Below are positions 8,106 to 16,426 of a DNA stretch of 64,000 nucleotides, piece by piece. Position numbers and translations under genes: made by a program. The stretch is from Cerina sp048266425 (GTDB taxonomy: Bacteria; Bacteroidota; Bacteroidia; Flavobacteriales; Flavobacteriaceae). Where the stretch lies: assembly GCA_048266425.1 (NCBI GenBank), contig JBLWZN010000006.1, forward strand, positions 51,744-115,743. Direction: 5' to 3'. The notes beneath the pieces were generated by a model. That model did not search any database, was not told the DNA's origin, and was given only the letters and a program-made list of their open reading frames with translations. Positions within the stretch are counted from its first letter, which is position 1. Each line of letters opens with the position of its first letter.

Positions 8106-10826
8106 ATGAGCGAATTAAAATCAGAAATAGAAAGCCAAACCCCTAAAAGGAAAGGACTTACCCTAAGTGGACTTGAGCCCCTGATCGTTACCCCCGAAAG
8201 CAATTTCGTAAACGTTGGGGAGCGGACCAATGTGGCAGGATCCAAAAAATTCCTACGATTGATAAACGAGGAGAAGTTCGAGGAAGCCCTGGATATCGCT
8301 CGTGAACAAGTGGAAGGAGGGGCACAGATCATCGATGTGAATATGGATGACGGCCTTTTGGACGGCAAGAAGGTTATGGTGAAATTCCTGAACCTTATTA
8401 TGGCCGAGCCCGATATAGCCCGCGTTCCTATCATGATCGATAGCTCCAAATGGGATATTATCGAGGCCGGACTACAGGTTGTTCAAGGCAAATGTGTGGT
8501 GAATTCCATTAGCCTTAAGGAAGGGGAAGAAGAATTTATTCGGCATGCCAAACTTATAAAACGATATGGTGCCGCTGTAATCGTGATGGCTTTTGATGAG
8601 GAGGGACAGGCCGATAACTACGAGCGCCGATTGGAAATTTCCAAGCGGTCCTACGATATTTTGGTAAATCAGGTAAAGTTTGCCCCGGAGGATATCATCT
8701 TTGATCTTAATATCTTCCCTGTTGCCACCGGAATGGACGAGCACAAGCGCAATGCGCTCGATTTTATCGAGGCAACCGCTTGGGTCAAGGAGAACCTGCC
8801 CTATTGCAGCGTAAGCGGGGGCGTGAGCAATGTATCCTTTTCCTTTCGCGGCAACAATCCGGTGCGGGAGGCTATGCACTCCGTTTTTCTATACCATGCC
8901 ATTAAGGCGGGGATGAACATGGGAATCGTAAATCCTTCCATGTTGGAGGTGTACGACAATATTCCCAAAGATCTATTGGAGCGGGTGGAGGATGTTATTT
9001 TGAACCGAAGGGACGATGCCACGGAACGACTTTTGGATTTTGCGGAAAGCGTTGTCGGCAATGCAAAGGAAAGGACCGTTGATCTTTCTTGGCGAGAAAA
9101 TCCGTTACAAGATCGTATTACCCATGCCTTGGTTAAAGGGGTGGATCAATATATCGTGGAAGACGTGGAAGAGGCCCGGCAATCGACCTCCAAGACCATA
9201 GAGGTAATCGAAGGGCATCTTATGATCGGAATGAACGTAGTGGGTGACTTGTTCGGTAGTGGAAAAATGTTCCTTCCCCAAGTGGTAAAATCGGCCCGGG
9301 TAATGAAGAAAGCGGTGGCTTACTTGCTCCCGTTTATCGAAGAAGAGAAATTGGCCCATCCGGATCCGGATGGAGGTAGCGGTGCCGTTGGTAAAATCTT
9401 AATGGCCACTGTGAAGGGCGACGTCCACGATATTGGTAAAAATATTGTAGGGGTAGTACTGGCTTGCAACAATTATGAGATCATAGATTTAGGGGTGATG
9501 GTACCGCCGGAAAAGATCCTCCAGACCGCCAAAGACCAAAATGTGGATGCCATTGGACTCAGTGGACTTATCACGCCTTCCTTGGATGAGATGGCGTATT
9601 TGGCCAAGGAAATGGAGCGACAGAATTTTACGATTCCCTTGCTGATCGGTGGGGCGACCACTAGTAAGGCCCATACCGCGGTAAAAATAGACCCCCAGTA
9701 TAAGAATACGGTGGTGCATGTAAACGATGCATCCAGGGCGGTAACCGTGGTTGGCGACCTATTGAAAAAGGAAACCTCCCAAAATTATAGGGAGGCCATA
9801 AAGGCCGACTATGAGGTCTTTAGGACACAGTTTCTAAAGCGTACCAAGCACAAGGAATATTTGTCCATTGCCGATGCCAGAAAGAATAAATACGCTATCG
9901 ATTGGAATACCACCGAAGTTTTTAGCCCAAACCAAATTGGCATTCAGGTCATCGAGGATTTTGATCTGGAAAAATTGGAGGAAATAATGGATTGGACTCC
10001 CTTCTTCAGGAGTTGGGAGTTGCACGGCAAGTATCCTGAAATTTTGAAAGATGAATTGGTAGGGAAACAGGCAACTGAACTTTTTGCGGATGCCCAAGAA
10101 ATGCTCCAAAGGATTTTTAAGGAAAAATGGCTAAAGGCTAAGGGTATATTCGGGATTTTCCGTGCCAATACCATTAATGATGACGATATTGAAGTAACGG
10201 TTGGTGACCGAAAATTCAAATTCAGGACCCTGCGGCAGCAGTTGAAAAAATACGCTGGGAAACCCAATTTTGCGCTAGCCGATTTTATTGCTCCCAAGGA
10301 AACGGGTATTTCCGATTATATTGGATGTTTCTGTGTCACTACTGGTTTTGGGACCGAGGAAAAGGCCGAAATGTTCCGGAAGGACCTGGACGATTACAAT
10401 TCCATAATGGTCAAGGCCTTGTCCGACAGATTGGCGGAAGCCTTTGCCGAATATTTGCACAAGGAGGTTAGAACCAAGTATTGGGGCTATGCCGCCAATG
10501 AAAATTTAAGTAATGAGGAAATGATAGGGGAGGTGTATAAAGGCATCCGTCCGGCGCCCGGATATCCCGCCTGTCCCGATCATTTGGAAAAATTGACCAT
10601 CTGGGAAGTTTTGGACGTTAAGGGTAAAATTGGGGTGGAGCTAACCGAAAGTTTGGCCATGTGGCCGGCATCGAGTGTCAGTGGATATTATTTTGCCAAC
10701 GCCGAAGCCAGGTATTTTGGTATAGGCAAAATTAAGGAGGACCAAGTATTCGATTTTGCAAAGCGCAAGGGAATACCCAAGGAAGAGGCGAGTAAATGGC
10801 TCGCCCCGAATATAGATGACAATTAA
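8106..10826 (+). CDS. metH: Methionine synthase, pterin-, cobalamin- and SAM-activation modules
   Basis: C-terminal part of B12-dependent methionine synthase as its own gene. In order: a pterin-binding (methyltetrahydrofolate) barrel over residues ~30-310, a cap domain, the cobalamin domain with DVHDIGKN (lower-ligand His), and the reactivation domain with RPAPGYPACPDH near residue 815. The 906 residues complete the 336-residue partner encoded 4 nt upstream. It transfers methyl from methyltetrahydrofolate to homocysteine. MetF, which makes that folate, follows downstream. Confidence 0.95.
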   Translation: MSELKSEIESQTPKRKGLTLSGLEPLIVTPESNFVNVGERTNVAGSKKFLRLINEEKFEEALDIAREQVEGGAQIIDVNMDDGLLDGKKVMVKFLNLIMAEPDIARVPIMIDSSKWDIIEAGLQVVQGKCVVNSISLKEGEEEFIRHAKLIKRYGAAVIVMAFDEEGQADNYERRLEISKRSYDILVNQVKFAPEDIIFDLNIFPVATGMDEHKRNALDFIEATAWVKENLPYCSVSGGVSNVSFSFRGNNPVREAMHSVFLYHAIKAGMNMGIVNPSMLEVYDNIPKDLLERVEDVILNRRDDATERLLDFAESVVGNAKERTVDLSWRENPLQDRITHALVKGVDQYIVEDVEEARQSTSKTIEVIEGHLMIGMNVVGDLFGSGKMFLPQVVKSARVMKKAVAYLLPFIEEEKLAHPDPDGGSGAVGKILMATVKGDVHDIGKNIVGVVLACNNYEIIDLGVMVPPEKILQTAKDQNVDAIGLSGLITPSLDEMAYLAKEMERQNFTIPLLIGGATTSKAHTAVKIDPQYKNTVVHVNDASRAVTVVGDLLKKETSQNYREAIKADYEVFRTQFLKRTKHKEYLSIADARKNKYAIDWNTTEVFSPNQIGIQVIEDFDLEKLEEIMDWTPFFRSWELHGKYPEILKDELVGKQATELFADAQEMLQRIFKEKWLKAKGIFGIFRANTINDDDIEVTVGDRKFKFRTLRQQLKKYAGKPNFALADFIAPKETGISDYIGCFCVTTGFGTEEKAEMFRKDLDDYNSIMVKALSDRLAEAFAEYLHKEVRTKYWGYAANENLSNEEMIGEVYKGIRPAPGYPACPDHLEKLTIWEVLDVKGKIGVELTESLAMWPASSVSGYYFANAEARYFGIGKIKEDQVFDFAKRKGIPKEEASKWLAPNIDDN

Positions 10827-11197
10827 TGGTTGATGGTTGTTAGTCGATCGTTGTTCGTTATGGGATAAAAGGATTTGGGTATTTGGAAAGAAACAAGAAA
10901 ATTGGTAAACCCTACATAGAGCCACCAAAAATTGAAATAGTTTTGGGACTATATTTATCGGTCCTACCTTTTTTCAAGGGGATCCAGCCTGAATGACGAA
11001 GTAGGGAAGGGTACCGACGGTGGAGGGGTTAGCGTTAGGGATAGGAGCGACATCCTTTTTTGAAAAAAAAGATACAGCGGATAGCCCGCCGGGGCGACGA
11101 TAGGAGGGCCGGAACGCCCATAAGAAATTAAAAAATAATACAAATCCAATAAACACACCCCAATAAGAGTTTCCCCTTTGGGGGCTTGGGGGCCGAT
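10827..11197. repeat. Intergenic stretch with C/G-rich hairpin repeats
   Basis: This 371-nt gap carries no gene. From about 10959 to 11050 it resembles the repeat at 56917-57000: both have a CCTTTTTTCAAGGGGA hairpin, then a GGTACCGACGGTGGAGGGG-like (here) or GGTGCCGTAGGCGGAGGGG-like block. Near 11050-11075 is a second hairpin (ATCCTTTTTT / AAAAAAAGAT). Function unknown; possibly a REP-like mRNA hairpin between metH and metF. Confidence 0.5.
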
Positions 11198-12151
11198 ATG
11201 AAAGTAACCGATCACATAAAAAATGCGAAGGGGAAAACGCTGTTTTCCTTTGAAGTTATACCACCGGTAAAGGGGAGGAGCATTCAGGAATTGTACGACA
11301 ACATTGATCCTTTAATGGAGTTCAATCCACCATTTATTGATGTAACTACCTCTAGGGAAGAGTATATCTATATAGATAAGGGGGGGCTTCTTGAAAAGAA
11401 AATGACCCGGATGAGGCCTGGGACCATTGGAATTTGTGCGTCCATTTCCCATAAATATAGCGTGGATACCGTACCCCATGTACTGTGTGGGGGCTTTACC
11501 AAGGAGGAGACCGAATACCTGTTGGTCGATTGCCATTATTTGGGTATAGAAAACGTCATGGCACTACGTGGCGATGCCATGAAGGATGAAAAATATTTTG
11601 TTTCCACACAAGGCGGGCACTGCTACGCATCGGAGCTGGTGGGGCAGATAGCCGATTTAAACCGGGGCAAATATTTAAACCAGTCCATTGAGGCGCATAA
11701 TATTTCCGAGATATGTATAGGGGTGGCCGGATATCCGGAAAAGCATTTGGAGGCTCCTTCCCTCCAATCGGATCTGAGGCGATTGAAGGAAAAGGTGGAT
11801 GCCGGAGCCCATTATGTGGTGACCCAAATGTTTTTTAACAATGAACCGTTCTTCAAGTTTGTAGAAGCTGCCCGGGAGATGGGAATCACCGTTCCTATAA
11901 TCCCTGGAATTAAACCTATAGCGGTAAAAAGACACCTGCAATTACTCCCGCAGGTGTTTAGTTTAGACCTGCCCCAGGATCTTATAGATGCGGTAGATGA
12001 TTGTAAGGATAATGCCGCGGTGCGCCAAGTGGGAATTGAATGGGCCATACAACAGTCCAAAGAACTAAAGGCGGCCGGGGTACCCGTACTTCACTATTAC
12101 TCCATGGGAAAATCTGACAATATCAAGGCCATTGCTAAAGGGGTTTTTTGA
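11198..12151 (+). CDS. metF: Methylenetetrahydrofolate reductase (MetF)
   Basis: Reduces 5,10-methylenetetrahydrofolate to 5-methyltetrahydrofolate using FAD, supplying the methyl group for the MetH pair upstream. The TIM-barrel family features are visible: LFSFEVIPP near the N-terminus, ENVMALRGDA mid-protein, GVAGYPEKH, and the YVVTQMFF and PIIPGIKP segments. ATG at 11198 gives 317 residues and the usual MKVTDHIKN start; a TTG four codons earlier is less likely. It follows metH after a repeat-filled 371-nt gap, so it may have its own promoter. Confidence 0.95.
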   Translation: MKVTDHIKNAKGKTLFSFEVIPPVKGRSIQELYDNIDPLMEFNPPFIDVTTSREEYIYIDKGGLLEKKMTRMRPGTIGICASISHKYSVDTVPHVLCGGFTKEETEYLLVDCHYLGIENVMALRGDAMKDEKYFVSTQGGHCYASELVGQIADLNRGKYLNQSIEAHNISEICIGVAGYPEKHLEAPSLQSDLRRLKEKVDAGAHYVVTQMFFNNEPFFKFVEAAREMGITVPIIPGIKPIAVKRHLQLLPQVFSLDLPQDLIDAVDDCKDNAAVRQVGIEWAIQQSKELKAAGVPVLHYYSMGKSDNIKAIAKGVF

Positions 12152-12158
12152 ATTTCAC

Positions 12159-12166
12159 TACTTTTG
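12159..12166 (+). promoter_or_regulatory. Putative -7 box giving a near-leaderless transcript
   Basis: TACTTTTG fits TAnnTTTG and ends 6 nt before the ATG at 12173; TTG at 12132-12134 could be a -33 element with a long 24-nt spacer. A transcript from here would start almost at the start codon. Confidence 0.35.
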
Positions 12167-12172
12167 CACCCC

Positions 12173-13273
12173 ATGAACCAACGCCTTTTGTTATTGCTTT
12201 TTTTTTCGATTGGTTTTTGCTTTGGGCAAACCGGGGAAAAGCATCAAAAATCGACCGTGGATATTAGCGAGTTTTATGGTTCAATCTTGCTGCACAACCC
12301 GGATATCTCGCATTTGATTACCGCCCATCCCATGGGACTAATATTGAGCTATAACAAAAAAACCTATGGCCTTAAGGAATGGGAGCAGGCTTATGATTAT
12401 CCGGATGTGGGGGGGTCTTTCATTTATCAGGAAATGAACAATGGCACTTTGGGTCGCAACTTTGGATTATATGCCCACTATAACTTCTACTTTTTTAAGC
12501 GGAACCTTCAATTTAGACTTGCCCAAGGCTTGGCATACAATACCAATCCATACGACAAAGACCTTAATTTTAGAAACAACGCCTACGGCACACATTTTTT
12601 GAGCTCCACTTACCTAATGCTCAACTACCACAAGGAGAACATCATTGATGGCCTTGGTTTTAAGGCAGGCTTATCCGTGGTCCACTACTCCAATGCCAAC
12701 GTAAAGGCACCCAACACATCTACGAATACATTGGCATTTAACCTAGGATTGGTTTACGACTTGGATGGTGGGGCACCCGTATCTTATGTGACCCCCTATA
12801 AACTGGAAAAAATTACCGAACCCGTACGCTTTAACCTAGTATTTAGATCTGGAATTAACGAGAGTGATGTAATCAACTCCGGACAGTATCCTTTTTATAT
12901 ATTTTCTGCCTATGCGGACAAAAGGTTAAGTCGAAAAAGTGCTATACAGTTAGGTGGGGACGTATTTTTCTCCAATTTTTTAAAGGAACTGATCCGCTAT
13001 CAATCCATCTCATTTCCTGAGGAAAACGTAGATCCGGACACGGACTATAAACGGGTAGGGATCTTCGCGGGATATGAGCTATTTATAAACAAGATGTCGC
13101 TGTTGGGCCAGTATGGATATTATGTGTACTACCCTTTTGATTTTGAGGGAAGAACCTATCTTCGGATAGGGATAAAATATTATATCGGCAAAAAACTGTT
13201 CGGAGCGATAACCCTTAAATCCCATGGGGCCAAGGCCGAGGCAGTAGAGTTCGGAATAGGGGTGAGACTGTGA
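12173..13273 (+). CDS. Acyloxyacyl hydrolase / PagL-like lipid A deacylase family protein
   Basis: Predicted outer-membrane beta-barrel. A signal peptide (residues 1-19, ending FCFGQ) is followed by alternating hydrophobic/polar strands rich in Tyr, Phe and Asn. The segment VVHYSNANVKAPNTSTN resembles the His-x-Ser catalytic region of PagL 3-O-deacylases, which is the basis for the call; that it acts on lipid A is inference. At ~366 residues it is much longer than proteobacterial PagL, as in Bacteroidota homologues. ATG at 12173 is preferred over a TTG three codons upstream. Confidence 0.65.
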   Translation: MNQRLLLLLFFSIGFCFGQTGEKHQKSTVDISEFYGSILLHNPDISHLITAHPMGLILSYNKKTYGLKEWEQAYDYPDVGGSFIYQEMNNGTLGRNFGLYAHYNFYFFKRNLQFRLAQGLAYNTNPYDKDLNFRNNAYGTHFLSSTYLMLNYHKENIIDGLGFKAGLSVVHYSNANVKAPNTSTNTLAFNLGLVYDLDGGAPVSYVTPYKLEKITEPVRFNLVFRSGINESDVINSGQYPFYIFSAYADKRLSRKSAIQLGGDVFFSNFLKELIRYQSISFPEENVDPDTDYKRVGIFAGYELFINKMSLLGQYGYYVYYPFDFEGRTYLRIGIKYYIGKKLFGAITLKSHGAKAEAVEFGIGVRL

Positions 13274-13330
13274 AAATTCAAATTCAAATATCAAACTCAA
13301 GCTCGAGATACTAGAAACGGGATACGACCA

Positions 13331-14143
13331 ATGTTGAAAAAGAGGAAAATACATTTGGGATTTGGAAGCTGGGATTTGGAATTTCTCCGAATCAGAAGCG
13401 CAATTGGTTTTGTTATGTCCGCATTTATGCTGTTAGCGTGCAATGGGGACAATGTGCCCGATTGTTTCCAAAATGCGGGTAATTTGGTTCGTGAGGAAGT
13501 GGAAGTGTCCGAGTTTACCAAGATTACGGTATTCGATAATGTAACTTTGTATGTAAAACAAGGGCCGGAACAAAAGGTAGAAATAGAAACGGGGGAATAT
13601 TTGCGCAATGAGGTATCAGCCACAGTAGAGGACGGCCGATTATTGTTGCATGATACCAATGACTGTAATTTTACCCGTAAGTACGGTCTTACTACAATCT
13701 ACGTCACCGTACCCAATCTTACCGAAATAAGGAGCAGTACCGGATTTCCGGTTACCAGTGAGGGCGTGTTGTCCTTTCCGACACTTTCGTTATTATCGGA
13801 GCGTTTTAACGATCCGGAAGCCGACAATACCAGTGGGGCATTTCAACTGGAGCTGGATTGCCAAAGCCTAAATATTGTTTCCAACGGGATAGCATACTTT
13901 CATCTGATTGGGAAAACGGTCAACTTTAATGTGACCCTGGCGGCAGGGGATTCCCGTTTGGAGGCACGGGACTTAAAGGCGCAAAATATCAATTTTAACC
14001 ATCGTGGCAGCAATGATATGCTGGTTTACCCGGAACGATCCTTAAAAGGTGTCATCAGGGGCACAGGGGATGTCATCAGTTTCAGCCGTCCTGACCAGGT
14101 GGAAGTGGAAGAGATATATACGGGAAGATTGATCTATAAATAA
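13331..14143 (+). CDS. Head GIN domain (DUF2807) lipoprotein
   Basis: A beta-helix-like DUF2807/'head GIN' protein, a family common in Bacteroidota and without known biochemical function. The N-terminal region FVMSAFMLLACNGDN is a lipobox, so export and lipid anchoring are likely. ATG at 13331 gives about 15 extra residues before the signal peptide, encoded by a low-complexity stretch (repeated GGGATTTGGAA). The in-frame TTG at 13376 gives a cleaner signal sequence. The body shows the family's short repeated strands, such as VTVPNLTEI, LEARDLKAQNI and VIRGTGDVI. Confidence 0.75.
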   Translation: MLKKRKIHLGFGSWDLEFLRIRSAIGFVMSAFMLLACNGDNVPDCFQNAGNLVREEVEVSEFTKITVFDNVTLYVKQGPEQKVEIETGEYLRNEVSATVEDGRLLLHDTNDCNFTRKYGLTTIYVTVPNLTEIRSSTGFPVTSEGVLSFPTLSLLSERFNDPEADNTSGAFQLELDCQSLNIVSNGIAYFHLIGKTVNFNVTLAAGDSRLEARDLKAQNINFNHRGSNDMLVYPERSLKGVIRGTGDVISFSRPDQVEVEEIYTGRLIYK

Positions 14144-14481
14144 TAAGTTCAATATTTTTTTCTCCTTTTTTATCCCATCTCCCCAGCGAGTAAATCCGCC
14201 ATGAACATTCTTATACAGCGGAACCGTCCGAGCTAAAAAATAAACTTTTACAGTTACGATTTTCCCTTGGTTTAAGTACCTTTATAGACATGTTAATTCC
14301 TTTTGTAAGGAAAATCATGAAATGAGCCATAACCATTCCGGATACCCACCGAAATCGAAGATTCACGGACACCAAAGCATAAAATAATAAGTAAGTGAGT
14401 AAATGATTATTGGCAAATTACACCCGCCAGAACGATTCTGTCGGGCTGGTCTGACCTATAAAGAACAGTAAAAATAAACAG
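14144..14481. other. Intergenic stretch, no gene seen
   Basis: The 338 nt between the head GIN gene and the next small gene are AT-rich with no convincing coding region. TACCTTTA near 14276 is a one-mismatch -7 box without a properly spaced TTG. No strong hairpin was found. Confidence 0.4.
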
Positions 14482-14940
14482 ATGAAAACTATTTTAATTA
14501 CCGTCGCACTTATCTTTTTTGCCTGGGATCTAACCGCCCAGGAGATTACCTCTTTCTCTGGTTTTATGGGGGACGAGTTTTATCAGGACACCAAAAAACT
14601 TAGTTGGAAGGAAATTGATAAAATAATGACGGAAAGTCGAGTTTCCGAAATATACTGGCAAAAATCCAAGAAACAAATGTTGGCCGCCCTTGGCGTTGGA
14701 GCTGTAAACCTAGGTTCGGCCATTTGGTTTGTAGTCAATGAAATGGACGATAAACCGGTTACCGCACCTCTTATCACCTTTGCGGGGACAGGGCTTATAG
14801 GTTCTATAATCTTTCATTCGGCCATGAAAAATAAGAAGATGGCCATTTTGGAGTACAATGACAGCTTGGGCAAGAAAACGTCATTTTACCTGGAACCTAC
14901 AACCAATGAAAATGGGCTGGGTTTGGCGTTGAGGTTTTGA
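14482..14940 (+). CDS. Hypothetical exported membrane protein
   Basis: Not recognised. The 152-residue product has a signal peptide (residues 1-20, ending LTAQ), a charged middle part (SWKEIDKIM...QKSKKQ) and two hydrophobic segments at about 66-85 and 93-112 joined by an acidic turn, so it probably sits in a membrane as a hairpin. It stands alone, convergent with gldA. Start codon, signal peptide and neighbour-like codon usage support a real gene. Confidence 0.6.
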   Translation: MKTILITVALIFFAWDLTAQEITSFSGFMGDEFYQDTKKLSWKEIDKIMTESRVSEIYWQKSKKQMLAALGVGAVNLGSAIWFVVNEMDDKPVTAPLITFAGTGLIGSIIFHSAMKNKKMAILEYNDSLGKKTSFYLEPTTNENGLGLALRF

Positions 14941-15084
14941 GATAATATTGTTTCGAAAAGTTTTTAGAATTTTATCCCTCTTTGGTAGGGGTTGTCATCG
15001 ATACATGCCGGAAATTTCAAATCACCCCTGCATCTAAAAGCCATTTTCTCTTGGCTCCAAGGTCTTTAGTCTATTGTCTTTTCA

Positions 15085-15981
15085 TCATTTCCCCGTCAAT
15101 TCTGTAAACAGGCTCTCCAAATTTTTGTTCTTTCTGCTCAATTGAAGTGTCTTTAGTTCATTGTCATGGGCAAAGTCGAACAATACCGGACGCATATCCT
15201 TGGTGGTATTAAAGGTGATTTCATAAACAAATCCGATAATATTTTTCACATTTACAACATGGGGGAGCTTTTCTAGAACGATTTCCTCCACCCGGTAGTC
15301 GAACTCCACTTCAATGATCTGTTCCGCTGTTTCCCTAAGTTCATCCAATTTTTTGTCGGCTACCATAACCCCTTTGTCAATAATTAGGACCCGGTCGCAC
15401 ACAGCTTCCACCTCCTTCATTATATGGGTAGAGAGCAAGATAGTCTTCTCCTTGCCAATTTGTTTGATCAGCTTTCGGATTTCCAACAATTGGTTGGGGT
15501 CCAATCCTGTAGTGGGCTCATCCAAAATCAGCACTTCTGGGTCGTGCAGCAGGGCGGCTGCCAGTCCAACACGTTGCCGGTAGCCCTTGGACAATTGACC
15601 AATCTTTTTGTGCACCTCGGGCAATAGTCCTGTTTGCGCCACCACCTGGTCAATTCGCATTTTGTCCGCACGGTACACCTCTGCGTTAAAGGTCAGATAT
15701 TCCTTTACATACATGTCCAAGTAAAGTGGGTTGTGCTCTGGCAGGTAACCCACGCTTTTTTGCACATTTTTTTTATCGGACAGAACGTTATGTCCGTTAA
15801 CAATGGCCTCGCCCCCGTCTGCCTGAATGGAGGTGGTCAATATTTTCATCAAGGTAGATTTCCCTGCCCCGTTTGGCCCAAGAAAACCTACGATCTCACC
15901 TTTGTTAATTTCAAAAGAAATATTGTTCAATGCCTTCTGATTTCCAAAAGACTTGGTGATGTTCCTTACGGTAATGGACAT
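15085..15981 (-). CDS. gldA: Gliding motility ABC transporter ATP-binding protein GldA
   Basis: ATPase of the GldA-GldF-GldG ABC transporter, known in Flavobacterium to be needed for gliding. The 298 residues show Walker A GPNGAGKST (about residue 35), the signature LSKGYRQR, Walker B VLILDEP and the switch His in LLSTHIM; the ~80 C-terminal residues are the extra domain of this ABC-2 group. Gene name rests on similarity to GldA in length and sequence feel plus the presence of gldB and gldC elsewhere in the window; gldF and gldG are not nearby, which is usual. A generic ABC-2 ATPase remains possible. Confidence 0.85.
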   Translation of the reverse strand: MSITVRNITKSFGNQKALNNISFEINKGEIVGFLGPNGAGKSTLMKILTTSIQADGGEAIVNGHNVLSDKKNVQKSVGYLPEHNPLYLDMYVKEYLTFNAEVYRADKMRIDQVVAQTGLLPEVHKKIGQLSKGYRQRVGLAAALLHDPEVLILDEPTTGLDPNQLLEIRKLIKQIGKEKTILLSTHIMKEVEAVCDRVLIIDKGVMVADKKLDELRETAEQIIEVEFDYRVEEIVLEKLPHVVNVKNIIGFVYEITFNTTKDMRPVLFDFAHDNELKTLQLSRKNKNLESLFTELTGK

Positions 15982-16193
15982 GTAAAATAAGTTTTGTCAA
16001 AAATAAACAAATTGCTCTGCTTTATGGTGCTTATATAGGCTATAAAGGAGGGAAAAGGCAAGAAAATATGCTACACTTTATTTTTTCCGGATATCAGAGA
16101 TCAAGGGAACGCAGCTGGAATATATAAATAACAGGATATGGCCCCAAATTGTGATTATTGCATAAAAAAGATAAAAAAAATGGAGCTTAATAT

Positions 16194-16222
16194 TTGTTTT
16201 TTAAATTTAATAATTACCTTAG
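16194..16222 (+). promoter_or_regulatory. Promoter of the Phe/Tyr operon leader
   Basis: TTG at 16194-16196 and TACCTTAG at 16215-16222 (one mismatch to TAnnTTTG) with an 18-nt spacer. Transcription would begin a few nt later, just upstream of the leader peptide ATG at 16240. Confidence 0.55.
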
Positions 16223-16239
16223 CCAAGATTTTATAGAAA

Positions 16240-16311
16240 ATGACAAAGCAATATTTCTGGAACGGTTTTTATTTTTACTTCTTTTTTAGGGGAGGTAAGG
16301 GACTGTTTTAG
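16240..16311 (+). CDS. Aromatic-amino-acid leader peptide (attenuator)
   Basis: A 23-codon reading frame, ATG to TAG, too short for usual gene callers. Eleven of 23 residues are aromatic: 7 Phe, 3 Tyr and 1 Trp, concentrated in YFWNGFYFYFFF at residues 5-16. It lies between a promoter and a terminator hairpin just before pheA, the classical layout of a ribosome-mediated attenuator: stalling at Phe/Tyr codons when their tRNAs are uncharged would let the antiterminator form. There is no Shine-Dalgarno sequence, as is usual in Bacteroidota. The peptide itself probably has no other role. Function is inferred from the layout. Confidence 0.85.
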   Translation: MTKQYFWNGFYFYFFFRGGKGLF

Positions 16312-16343
16312 TATATTTTAAAAATATAGTATAAAAAAGTCCC
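16299..16343 (+). promoter_or_regulatory. Antiterminator hairpin of the Phe/Tyr operon
   Basis: GGGACT (16299-16304), inside the last leader codons, is complementary to AGTCCC (16338-16343), the 5' arm of the terminator. The sequence between them is itself self-complementary (TTTTA/TAAAA, TATAT/ATATA), extending the stem. A ribosome reaching the stop codon at 16309 would cover GGGACT and release the terminator. Confidence 0.7.
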
Positions 16344-16366
16344 GTGAAAACCGGGACTTTTTTTTT
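16333..16366 (+). terminator. Attenuator terminator before pheA
   Basis: Stem AAGTCCCG (16337-16344) / CGGGACTT (16352-16359), loop TGAAAAC, then an uninterrupted T run to 16366. It lies upstream of pheA with no full gene before it on this strand, so it must act on the leader transcript. Confidence 0.85.
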
Positions 16367-16426
16367 GGGTGAATCTCAGGTTTAAATCATTAAATTCCCC
16401 TGGCAGGTAGGGGTTAGAAGAGGGTC

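Noticed and set aside
14144..14481. Hidden small gene in the gap
   Set aside because: No frame with a start, reasonable length and protein-like composition on either strand.
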